Below, one piece after another: positions 56,655 through 64,000 of a stretch of 64,000 nt of DNA. The notes below the pieces were generated by a model, which saw nothing but the letters and a program-made list of their open reading frames with translations, was not told the origin of the DNA and made no database searches. The stretch is from Alkalimonas collagenimarina (lineage in GTDB: Bacteria; Pseudomonadota; Gammaproteobacteria; Enterobacterales; Alteromonadaceae). Numbering within the stretch: the stretch's first letter is position 1; every line of letters begins with the position of its first letter. A program made the position numbers and the translations under genes. The stretch is taken from the NCBI RefSeq assembly GCF_030717845.1, contig NZ_JAUZVZ010000008.1, forward strand, positions 1 to 64,000. The letters are read 5' to 3'.

Positions 56655-57704
56655 ATGCCTTTTATACAGCAACAACAAGAGAGCTCGGAGCTGCATTTGT
56701 TTTGGTGGCTATGGCCGCTGGCCATGCTGGCCGGTATGCTGCTCGGGGCAGGCGCGCTAAATTACAGTGCCGATGGTCGCATTAACGTGTTGTTGGTGTG
56801 GTTGTTATGGGCTGGAATGCCTATGCTGGGCAGCCTGGTGTCGGTCGTTTGGTTGTTTCGCCCTGCCAAGCCGTGGCTCAGCCGCTTCAGCGGTCAATCG
56901 GTATTCTGGCAACCGAATAAGCAACAGTTGTGGTGGTTGCTCAGTCAACTGCAATGGCTGTGGGTCTGGTTTGCGTTGGGTATTGTGCTGGTGTATTTAC
57001 TGCTGTTGTTGTTTTCTGATCTGGCATTTGGCTGGAGCTCCACACTCTTGTTTAATAGCGAGCTGTTGGTTGAGACTATTCGCCTGATTAGTTGTCCTTG
57101 GGCTGCTTTGTGGCCTGCGGCTGTTCCTGATGCTGCCATGATAGAGTTGACACGCTTTGCTCGTGTTGAAACCACAGAGACCAGCTTGCAGCAGGCCAGT
57201 GGCTGGTGGCCATTTTTACTGGCGAGTGTGCTTTTTTACAATATCCTCCCCCGGCTGGGGTTGGTGCTTTTTTGCCGTTGGCGCTGGCATCATGCCCAGC
57301 GCTCGCAAATACACGTCGCCATACCCTCTTCACGCCAAGCGACTGAAAAAAATGCCAGTACCAACCAGCTAGCCACTGCGGTGTTGGAGCAATGGCAAGA
57401 TGCTAAAGTGGTGAATTGGCAATTGGCCTCAACTGGCGCCTTGCAGTTGGGGGTGCAAGACTGGCAGCACGATCAGCAACAATGGCAACAGTGTCTGGCC
57501 AGCAAGCCAAAACGACTGCTATGGCGCGTGCCTGCCAGTCGTTCCCCGGTGGCTGAGCTGGCCGATTGGATGCAACAGGCCAGGCAGCAGCAGATTGAGC
57601 AAGCCATTTGGTTACAAACCGATGCGCAAACCGTGCCGGAGCGGCATATCGCCAGTTGGCAAGCCTTTGCCCGACAGCATGAACTGGTTTGGATAGGGAA
57701 TTGA
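56655..57704 (+). CDS. DUF2868 membrane protein
   Basis: 349 residues. Three to four hydrophobic helices (about 15-38, 45-70, 93-125 and 180-205), a Trp-rich stretch between them, then a soluble C-terminal domain of about 130 residues (from 215). It matches the DUF2868 layout, although the usual N-terminal extension is shorter here. GGAG lies 4 nt before ATG 56655. It is 13 bp before a DUF3482 GTPase gene, the usual partner, which suggests a two-protein membrane/GTPase unit of unknown task. Function unknown. Confidence 0.8.
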   Translation: MPFIQQQQESSELHLFWWLWPLAMLAGMLLGAGALNYSADGRINVLLVWLLWAGMPMLGSLVSVVWLFRPAKPWLSRFSGQSVFWQPNKQQLWWLLSQLQWLWVWFALGIVLVYLLLLLFSDLAFGWSSTLLFNSELLVETIRLISCPWAALWPAAVPDAAMIELTRFARVETTETSLQQASGWWPFLLASVLFYNILPRLGLVLFCRWRWHHAQRSQIHVAIPSSRQATEKNASTNQLATAVLEQWQDAKVVNWQLASTGALQLGVQDWQHDQQQWQQCLASKPKRLLWRVPASRSPVAELADWMQQARQQQIEQAIWLQTDAQTVPERHIASWQAFARQHELVWIGN

Positions 57705-57717
57705 CAAGGAAATGATG

Positions 57718-59121
57718 ATGTCGCGATGCCCACAGTTTTGTGTGGTCGGCCACCCGAATCAAGGCAAGTCGTCCATTGTCTCCACCTTGGTGGAGAATGA
57801 CTCCGTACGAATAGGCGTGGAGTCTGGTACTACAGAGCAGGCCGAGCGTTTTGAGTTTCGGATGCAGAATAAAGTGGTACTGGCATTAACGGATACACCA
57901 GGCTTTCAACGCGCCAGACAAGTGTTGGCTTGGCTGGAGCAAGTAGCGGTTGCGCCTGCAGATCGCCCTGAGCGGATCCGTGCTTTTCTGGCCGAGCCAC
58001 AGCACCAGCAGCAATTCCCGGATGAGTGTCGGCTACTGGAGCCCATTATGGCAGGCAGTGGTATCTTGTACGTGACCGATGCGGCCAACGAGGTTAGCCG
58101 GGCCGATGAGGCGGAAATGGAGATTTTACGCTGGACCGGCCAGCCCAGAATGGCGCTGATTAACCCGATGAGTGAGCAGCATAACGCGGCGGCCTGGCAG
58201 GCGACCTTAAGTCAGTTTTTTCAGTGGGTCCGCGTGTTTAACCCCATGACGGCCAGTTTACCCAGCCGACAGGCGTTGTTCAAAGCCATGGCTGAACTGA
58301 CACCAGAGTGGACGGCTGATTTAACCCGATTGAGCCAGCAACTGGCGGCGCGCGATCAGCAACGGTTGCTCGATGTTAGTTTGCAGCTGGCCGAGTACTG
58401 GTGTCGGCAAGTGAGTCGCCGCGAACCCTTACTGACACTGCCTCCTTTGTTAACTGATAGCCCTGAAGTCTACTTACAGCAGCAATTGGATCAGGCGGAG
58501 CTTCAGTTATTTCAGCAATTAGCAACCCAGTGGGGGCATGGACAGGCAGAGCTGCAGCGCGACGTCAATTGGGAGTTGGATCACGATCAGCTCATGAATA
58601 CCGAAACCTGGTATTTATGGGGCCTGCAGCAAAAAGAGCTGCTGGTAGTGAGTGGCGGCGCGGGTATGGCGGCAGGCGCCATGCTTGATATGGGGTTAGC
58701 CGGCAGCACCATGATGCTAGGGGCGTTAACAGGGGGCGTGTTGGGAACCGCTGGGGGATGGTTGGCCAGCAAACAGCTGCCAGGGAAGCGACTTGGCTGG
58801 TTGCCGCTCAGTGGCAAAAAAAGTTATGTCGGGCCGGTGAAGCACCCTAATTTTCCTTTGGTGGTCATGGCTCGGGCACTGACTTTCACCCAATTACTTT
58901 GGCTGCGACCGCATGCCGAGCGCAGTCGGTTGGCTCTGACGGCGAAGGCGAGTGATTGGTCGCGGCCAGAGCAAGTCCGTTTACTGCAATGGGCAAAGCA
59001 ATTGCAAAACGACCAGTGGAAAAGTAAGCAGCAACAAGAACTGGCGGACTGGATTAGCGAAGGTCTGCAGCAGCGGTTAAAGGCCGTTTTGCAGCAGGAA
59101 CAGCAGCAAAGTTTTCTGTAA
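57718..59121 (+). CDS. DUF3482 domain GTPase
   Basis: 467 residues. Start at the third of three consecutive ATG codons because AAGGA (57706-57710) then has a 7-nt spacing. The N-terminal G domain has G1 GHPNQGKSS and G3 DTPG, but the G4 NKxD position reads NPMS (about 145), a strong deviation, so guanine specificity may be altered. The C-terminal DUF3482 region holds Gly/Ala-rich hydrophobic stretches (about 310-345) that could insert in membranes. It is paired with DUF2868. Similar proteins lie next to each other in many proteobacteria; the role is unknown. Confidence 0.85.
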   Translation: MSRCPQFCVVGHPNQGKSSIVSTLVENDSVRIGVESGTTEQAERFEFRMQNKVVLALTDTPGFQRARQVLAWLEQVAVAPADRPERIRAFLAEPQHQQQFPDECRLLEPIMAGSGILYVTDAANEVSRADEAEMEILRWTGQPRMALINPMSEQHNAAAWQATLSQFFQWVRVFNPMTASLPSRQALFKAMAELTPEWTADLTRLSQQLAARDQQRLLDVSLQLAEYWCRQVSRREPLLTLPPLLTDSPEVYLQQQLDQAELQLFQQLATQWGHGQAELQRDVNWELDHDQLMNTETWYLWGLQQKELLVVSGGAGMAAGAMLDMGLAGSTMMLGALTGGVLGTAGGWLASKQLPGKRLGWLPLSGKKSYVGPVKHPNFPLVVMARALTFTQLLWLRPHAERSRLALTAKASDWSRPEQVRLLQWAKQLQNDQWKSKQQQELADWISEGLQQRLKAVLQQEQQQSFL

Positions 59122-59144
59122 ATAACCGGGTGTTTTTTGGTCTG

Positions 59145-59909
59145 TTAATGTGGGTATGAGAAGTCCTTCATATACTGTTGTACGATACGTTCTGCTTCAC
59201 CCGAAGACTTGAGTTCATCCAGAGCTTGTTGCAGTTGATCGACAAGCTCAGGTTCGACATCGAGATTGACTGCCAGATAATTAAGACCCAGCATATCAAA
59301 CTCAATGACTGGCTCTACCTCCGAACTTTCTTTGCCATAGCGCTGCAGCCAGACTTGGATCACTCTGGGAGAGCCTATGATCAAATCGACTTTATGCTGT
59401 AGAAAAGGCCCAATCGAGTCGGCTTTGGCAACGAAACCTACCAAATTGGTGCCATAATCAAAGCCAATACTCTTTAAATAGATCTCATAAACATCGCCGT
59501 GTGCCACACCAATCACAAATTGTTTGGCATCCTCTAGATTTTGTGGGTTGACCTCCTGTCGGCTGCGAAGTCGGTACAAATAGGCGGTGGAGTACATCAA
59601 GGGACCAACCCATTGAAAATCTGCCTCTCTTTGAGGCATGCGAGACGTTGAGAAAAGGGCCCCATAGCTATCACGCTGGGCATTTTCATAGGCTCTGCGC
59701 CATGGGTAAAGCACAAACTGGCAATCGATGGCTGTTTTTTGGCACATGGCTTGTACCAACTCGGTATTGATACCAACAATGTTGTCATGCTGCTGAAAGT
59801 TGTATGGAGGAAAATGCTCTGTGTAAACGGTTAGGGAGCTTGGCTCTGCCTGTATAGAGAACCACCACCCGCTTATTAGCAACCCCGTTATACGCAGTAT
59901 TTTCACCAT
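59145..59909 (-). CDS. Periplasmic solute-binding-like protein (SBP_bac_3 family)
   Basis: 254 residues from ATG 59909 (GTG 59921 is an alternative). The signal peptide (ILRITGLLISGWWFSIQAE) is followed by a type-2 periplasmic-binding fold: LTVYTEHFPPYNFQ, VGINTELVQAMCQ, and DLIIGSPRVIQ. The typical amino-acid ligand Arg/Asp pair is not evident. There are no ABC transporter permease or ATPase genes nearby, so it may be an orphan binding protein or a sensor rather than part of an uptake system. Confidence 0.84.
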   Translation of the reverse strand: MVKILRITGLLISGWWFSIQAEPSSLTVYTEHFPPYNFQQHDNIVGINTELVQAMCQKTAIDCQFVLYPWRRAYENAQRDSYGALFSTSRMPQREADFQWVGPLMYSTAYLYRLRSRQEVNPQNLEDAKQFVIGVAHGDVYEIYLKSIGFDYGTNLVGFVAKADSIGPFLQHKVDLIIGSPRVIQVWLQRYGKESSEVEPVIEFDMLGLNYLAVNLDVEPELVDQLQQALDELKSSGEAERIVQQYMKDFSYPH

Positions 59910-59992
59910 TGGTGTACCCACTCAAGACACATACTAAAGTAACTATGGCAGATAGTACGCCAATAATCACGCACGCAAAGACTTTTAACCCC

Positions 59993-61255
59993 CTAGTCTT
60001 GTGGATTGGCTGGCATTAAGCCTTCTACCTTAATTTGTCGTAAGTCCAACCCGCTTGGGTGCTGATACATCCGCAAGCCAAACTCAGGCAAAATGGCGAA
60101 CAGATGGTCGAAAATATCCGATTGAATGCCTTCATAAGCGACCCATGCCGTGGTGTTGGTAAAACAATAGATCTCTAGTGGCAAGCCATCCGGCGTAGGT
60201 GCGAGCTGACGCACAATCAAGGTCATGTGCTGATGCACATGCTGATGGCTTCTCAAGTAGCGCTCGACATAAGCACGAAAGCTACCCAAGTTGGTGATGC
60301 GGCGGGTATTTACCGGCTCTTGCCCCTGCTCTTTCAGTGATTCATTCCAGGCTTTTATTTCTTGCTCTTTCTCTGGCAGGTACTCCTGTAGCAAACGAAA
60401 GCGATTTAACCGCGAGCGTTCTTCAGCGCTGATAAAGTGGACACTTTGCTGATCGATCATCAGGCTGCGCTTGATGCGCCGGCCACCAGATTGCTGCATA
60501 CCACGCCAGTTTTTAAAAGGATCGGTCATAAAGCGGCGCGTAGGAATGGTGGTGATGGTACGATCCCAGTTTTGGATTTTCACGGTATGCAAGGCAATAT
60601 CAATCACATCGCCATCGGCGTTGAGCTGTGGCATCTCGACCCAATCACCGACGCGTATCACATCGTTGGAAGCAATCTGAATGCTGGCCACCACTGATAA
60701 GATAGTATCCTGAAAAATCAACAGCATGACTGCCATCATGGCGCCCATACCTGATAGTAGGATCAGAGGGGAGCGGTTAATGAGCATGGCGACGATGAGC
60801 ACAAAGGCTACTGTGTAGATGATGATTTTCAGCAGCTGTATATAACCTTTGATCGGCTTGGTACGGGAGTTAGGTCGGCGTTCATACAGGGTATTGACCA
60901 TGGTCAACACATTGCTGAGCGCCATGGCAATGGTCAATACAATAAAGCCATTACTGACATTGCGAACCACCTCGACCAAAGGCTCAGGCACATCCCGGAT
61001 ATATCCTACCCCAGCAGCCAGCACCAGGGCTGGTACTACATTGGATAGCCGCGCAATGATGCCAAAATCCTGCTGCAACGAATTTTGTGCGAAAGGGGTG
61101 GCATTAAAGGCTTTGGAAACAGCACGGACCAGAATATTTTTGGTGAGCCAGTTAGCGAGCCAGGATAATAAAACCAAGCCCGCAAGGCTGGAGGCCATAA
61201 ACAGTTCCGGCGACAGTTCACGCCAGTGTTGAAGTGTAGCTAGCCACTCGTTCAT
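59993..61255 (-). CDS. MscS-family mechanosensitive channel (YbdG-like)
   Basis: 420 residues. Five membrane helices in the N-terminal half, then the MscS beta domain with QDTILSVVASIQIASNDVIRVGDWVEMP (the pore-lining-to-beta junction) and a C-terminal domain. The length and the KIQNWDRTITTIPTRRF motif match YbdG, a minor osmotic channel, rather than MscS (286 residues). It should open when turgor rises and release solutes. It follows, on the same strand, the AT-rich gap after the PEP-CTERM gene. Confidence 0.92.
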   Translation of the reverse strand: MNEWLATLQHWRELSPELFMASSLAGLVLLSWLANWLTKNILVRAVSKAFNATPFAQNSLQQDFGIIARLSNVVPALVLAAGVGYIRDVPEPLVEVVRNVSNGFIVLTIAMALSNVLTMVNTLYERRPNSRTKPIKGYIQLLKIIIYTVAFVLIVAMLINRSPLILLSGMGAMMAVMLLIFQDTILSVVASIQIASNDVIRVGDWVEMPQLNADGDVIDIALHTVKIQNWDRTITTIPTRRFMTDPFKNWRGMQQSGGRRIKRSLMIDQQSVHFISAEERSRLNRFRLLQEYLPEKEQEIKAWNESLKEQGQEPVNTRRITNLGSFRAYVERYLRSHQHVHQHMTLIVRQLAPTPDGLPLEIYCFTNTTAWVAYEGIQSDIFDHLFAILPEFGLRMYQHPSGLDLRQIKVEGLMPANPQD

Positions 61256-61454
61256 GTCTGATCATTTATAATGAGAAAGATATGGCTAGTGTAACCGATT
61301 CTTGGGAATGAAAAAATGACGATTTAATGCCGCTCTCTTTCAAACGGCTCGTGACCTAATGCCTTAGCGTCACTTACTGCAAGCGCATTGGTATATCAGA
61401 ATGAAGATAGGCTCACATTCCAGAATATAATGTCTGGTTTATTGATTTTTCGTA

Positions 61455-61485
61455 ATAAAACACGCGCACTGTAATGTGCGCGTGG
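61455..61485 (-). terminator. Terminator after the PEP-CTERM gene
   Basis: Perfect 9-bp stem CACGCGCAC/GTGCGCGTG with a 6-nt loop, followed on the minus strand by TTTTATT. The rest of the gap 61256-61515 is AT-rich and shows no gene. Confidence 0.82.
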
Positions 61486-61515
61486 AGAAGTTTGCTTTAT
61501 CTGCGGTTGGTATAA

Positions 61516-62298
61516 TCAGGCCGATTTACGACTAAAACGCAAGCCAATCAAACCTGCAGCAAGCAATAAGAAGCTAGCTGGGGCTGGAACCGGAGTCGGC
61601 TCGGTTTGATCACCGACAAAAGAGATTAGGTTTTTGGTCAGCTCTTGTGAATTTGGCAAATCATTCTGATTCATCATGAAATTTACATCGAGGATGGTTG
61701 TTAAACTACCCGCCATCGCATTGGTCAATGAGCCAACACCAAAAGCCAGGCCTGAGCCCTGAGCTCCATCAGCACGTGAGGTAATCCACTGCCCAGTACC
61801 GGTACCATCAAAACAACCTGCTGCACTGTAATTGACCTGAGTAACGACATTTGGCTCATTAAAAGGTGCGTACACTGTTTGGTTACTTTGGCAAGAGCCT
61901 TGAAAACCTAAAGAACCACCACCTAGCATGTCAATAAGCGAGAGGATCGAGTTATTTCGTGCCATAAAACTTGAGTTTTCACCCATTAAAAATAATCCAC
62001 CACCATTGCTCAGATAGTTTTGATAGGTAGTTTGTGATCCGGCATCCAGTGCTGCAGCATTAAAAAAGCGTACATCCCATACCTGAGAAAAACCAGATAA
62101 GTCACCCAGTATAGTATTACTAACAGTGACCGTGTTTCCAACCGCTTCATGCAAGGATGTCAGATTAGCAGTTACAGCGCTGGTAGTACCTACTTCCGTT
62201 GTCTGATCTGCACCATTAATAATTAAAATAGGTCCTGCGCTGGCCAGGCTCGAAAATACCAGACCAATAGCACATACGACAGGTTTAAGTGCCTTCAT
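61516..62298 (-). CDS. PEP-CTERM sorting-domain protein
   Basis: 260 residues. Start ATG 62298 with GGAGGA 5 nt upstream. The signal peptide ends SLASAG. The C-terminus has the sorting triad: VPAPAS, a hydrophobic helix (FLLLAAGLIGL) and a short basic tail (RFSRKSA). The middle is Ser/Thr/Gly/Asn-rich with four Cys. Such proteins are cut by exosortase and delivered to the envelope or extracellular polysaccharide. No exosortase gene is in the window. The gap 62299-62503 shows no gene. Confidence 0.87.
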   Translation of the reverse strand: MKALKPVVCAIGLVFSSLASAGPILIINGADQTTEVGTTSAVTANLTSLHEAVGNTVTVSNTILGDLSGFSQVWDVRFFNAAALDAGSQTTYQNYLSNGGGLFLMGENSSFMARNNSILSLIDMLGGGSLGFQGSCQSNQTVYAPFNEPNVVTQVNYSAAGCFDGTGTGQWITSRADGAQGSGLAFGVGSLTNAMAGSLTTILDVNFMMNQNDLPNSQELTKNLISFVGDQTEPTPVPAPASFLLLAAGLIGLRFSRKSA

Positions 62299-62503
62299 AG
62301 CTTCCTCCATAAAGGGATTTTATCATTGAGAGTAAACCAACACAGCAATGTTTACGCCATGATATTTAAATGCAAAGGAATCATAAAGTTATGGATAAAC
62401 CAGACACTAAATTTAAGAGTCGTGTAAAGATAGCTGACGATTAACTACAGAAAATACATGAAATCGATAACTTCATTGCAAGCGCTGAGTGTTTCAGCGA
62501 TGG

Positions 62504-63241
62504 CTAGATGCCATCGCCATCGATATGCAGGCCGCACTCGCGGCCAAAGCCGTTAAAGCGGGTGTCTTCTTCGCTCATGCCGGGTTCGAACTTGACGGTG
62601 GAATGGGTATCGCCGACCGAGATATAGCCTTGCTCCCACAGCGGGTGGTAGCTAAGGCCGTGTTCTTTCAGGTAATAGAACACGTCTTTGTTGCTCCAGT
62701 CGATAATGGGCTGGATCTTGATCACACCGCGGCTGATTTCAACAATCGCTTTCTCTGCGCGGGTGCTGCTTTGGCTGCGGCGTAGGCCGGTAAACCAGCT
62801 GCCAGCGTTCAATTCACGAAGTGCGCGCTGCATTGGTTCTACTTTATTCAGTTGGTTATATTGCTTGATGCCCTCGGCACTTTGCCATAGTTCGCCATAG
62901 CGGGCTTCTTGCCAGTTGGGCGACAGTTGCGAGCGGTACACTTTCAGGTTCAAACCCAATTGATCGGTCAGTTGATCGATAAACTGGTAGGTTTCCGGGA
63001 ATAAATAGCCGGTATCGGTCAGTACCACCGGGATATCAGGCTTTTGCTGGGTGACCAGATGCAGCATCACCGCAGCCTGAATACCAAAGCTGGAACTGAG
63101 TATGGGTTGCTGTGGCAAGTGTTCCAATGCCCAGCGCACCCGCTCAGCGGCTGACAACGGGGCCAGCTGCTGATTGATCTCGGCCAGCCAGTCTTGCTGG
63201 GTGGCTTTATCCTGCGACAGGATCTGTTGAAATTTGCTCAT
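62504..63241 (-). CDS. cysH: Phosphoadenosine phosphosulfate reductase
   Basis: 245 residues from ATG 63241 (an in-frame ATG at 63256 overlaps the cysI stop by ATGA). Adenine-nucleotide alpha-hydrolase fold with [22 protein letters not shown], and [10 protein letters not shown]; the redox Cys is in the C-terminal ECGLH motif. Reduces PAPS to sulfite with thioredoxin. The single Cys in ECGLH and absence of the extra Cys pairs identify the PAPS-type (non-Fe-S) enzyme, in agreement with cysC in this window. It directly follows cysI. Confidence 0.95.
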   Translation of the reverse strand: MSKFQQILSQDKATQQDWLAEINQQLAPLSAAERVRWALEHLPQQPILSSSFGIQAAVMLHLVTQQKPDIPVVLTDTGYLFPETYQFIDQLTDQLGLNLKVYRSQLSPNWQEARYGELWQSAEGIKQYNQLNKVEPMQRALRELNAGSWFTGLRRSQSSTRAEKAIVEISRGVIKIQPIIDWSNKDVFYYLKEHGLSYHPLWEQGYISVGDTHSTVKFEPGMSEEDTRFNGFGRECGLHIDGDGI

Positions 63242-63252
63242 AACGACCTCGG

Positions 63253-64000
63253 TCATGCGTGAAAATCCGTTTTGGATACTTTTACTTCAGCCACTACCCC
63301 AGTACGAACGACAAAGTCACCAAAGCATTCATCAGCTTGGCGGTTGGCGGCCCAGTCGGCGATCAGTTGGTCTAGTTGGCTCAGGATCTCGGTTTCACCG
63401 ACATTATCCAGATACAGTTTCGGGATCCGGGTGCCAATACGGTTGCCGCCAAGATAAAGGTTGTATTTACCCGGCGCTCGACCCACCAGCCCCACCTCTG
63501 CCAGCATGGCCCGGCCACAGCCATTCGGGCAACCGGTGACGCGCAGTACGATATGGTCATCTGCTACATCGTGTTTTTGCAGCAAGCCTTCGACCTTGGT
63601 CACCAGTTCTGGCAGGTAGCGTTCCGCTTCCGCCATGGCTAATGGGCAGGTCGGGAAGGAGACACAAGCCATAGAATTTTTGCGCTGTTCGCTGTGGCCA
63701 TCGTCGATTAAGCCATGCTCGCGAGCTAATTGCTCAATCTGAGCTTTTTGCTCAGTGGGTACACCAGCGATGATCAGGTTTTGATTGGCGGTCATGCGCA
63801 AATCGCCCTGATGGATGTTGGCGATTTTAGCCAAACCGGTTTTCAGCGGTCGGCCCGGGTAATCCAGAATACGGCCATTCTCAATAAAGAGCGTCAGGTG
63901 GTGTTTACCATCCATGCCTTCCACCCAACCGATGCGATCACCGCGGCTGGTAAACTCATAGGGGCGCACCGGCTCAAAAGCCACGCCAACACGTTGCTCC
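63253..64000 (-). CDS. cysI: Sulfite reductase hemoprotein subunit beta, 5' end outside the window
   Basis: About 248 residues of the C-terminal half are present; the frame is still open at the right edge. It contains the nitrite/sulfite reductase ferredoxin-like block ([16 protein letters not shown]) and the [4Fe-4S]-siroheme ligands CVSFPTC and CPNGCG. CysI reduces sulfite to sulfide, taking electrons from the flavoprotein CysJ, expected upstream. It overlaps cysH by 4 bp if cysH starts at 63256. Confidence 0.95.
   Translation of the reverse strand, partial: EQRVGVAFEPVRPYEFTSRGDRIGWVEGMDGKHHLTLFIENGRILDYPGRPLKTGLAKIANIHQGDLRMTANQNLIIAGVPTEQKAQIEQLAREHGLIDDGHSEQRKNSMACVSFPTCPLAMAEAERYLPELVTKVEGLLQKHDVADDHIVLRVTGCPNGCGRAMLAEVGLVGRAPGKYNLYLGGNRIGTRIPKLYLDNVGETEILSQLDQLIADWAANRQADECFGDFVVRTGVVAEVKVSKTDFHA

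Noticed and set aside
1-64000. tRNA, rRNA, CRISPR arrays, transposases, integrases or prophage
   Set aside because: Reading both strands showed no cloverleaf-like gene, no regularly spaced repeat-spacer array and no transposase, integrase or phage structural protein.

Overview
The window is about 64 kb of ordinary chromosome from a gammaproteobacterium. Base composition is near 50% GC, genes are closely packed, and products match the Alteromonadales/Chromatiaceae-type group that includes Rheinheimera, Alishewanella and Shewanella. That placement is an inference from protein resemblance and gene order, not from a search. I see no rRNA, tRNA, CRISPR array, integrase, transposase or prophage. 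Both ends cut through genes: proB on the left and cysI on the right.

Layout. 1-2.6 kb: 5' part of proB (minus strand), an OmpA-type lipoprotein, and an AT-rich pair of unrecognised genes. 2.7-7.5 kb: polyamine genes speE and speA (divergent), then two tandem paralogous acyltransferases. 7.6-14.9 kb: a methyltransferase, a lone CheY-like receiver, cnoX, ilvIH, and a LysR/SDR divergent pair with a small membrane protein. 14.9-17.9 kb: an atypical Nramp transporter and an OmpA/DUF4398 lipoprotein pair whose first gene carries an in-frame TAA. 18.3-28.3 kb: an MCP without a sensor domain, a DUF4097-type beta-repeat protein, a carboxysomal-type carbonic anhydrase homologue, a secreted alpha-amylase, two exported proteases, and a carotenoid oxygenase/DUF2141 pair. 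28.4-30.2 kb: a NarL/DesK-type two-component system.

30.2-36.3 kb is a branched-chain amino-acid locus on the minus strand: promoter, ilvL leader peptide, attenuator, ilvG, ilvM, ilvD, an intergenic repeat, then ilvA. With ilvIH at 10.5 kb the cell has two acetolactate synthases. 36.4-40.4 kb holds small genes and a catalase-family gene broken by an in-frame TAG. 40.4-47.4 kb is a sulfate assimilation cluster (cysG, cysD, cysN, an SLC13 permease, cysC, cysQ); cysH and cysI lie at the right end (62.5-64 kb), so uptake, activation, PAPS/PAP handling, siroheme synthesis and reduction are all represented.

47.6-56.4 kb: rhlE, an exported KatG, a FolM-like reductase, a serine hydrolase lipoprotein and ahpCF, making a peroxide-defence neighbourhood. 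56.6-62.3 kb: a DUF2868/DUF3482 membrane-protein/GTPase pair, a solute-binding protein, a MscS-family channel and a PEP-CTERM protein.

Points most worth a second look are the complete ilvL attenuator (its leader peptide is only 30 codons), the two genes interrupted by in-frame stops, the Nramp homologue lacking the metal-binding motif, the carbonic anhydrase homologue with no carboxysome genes nearby, and the DUF2868/DUF3482 pair. I found no convincing evidence of a wholly new multi-gene system.
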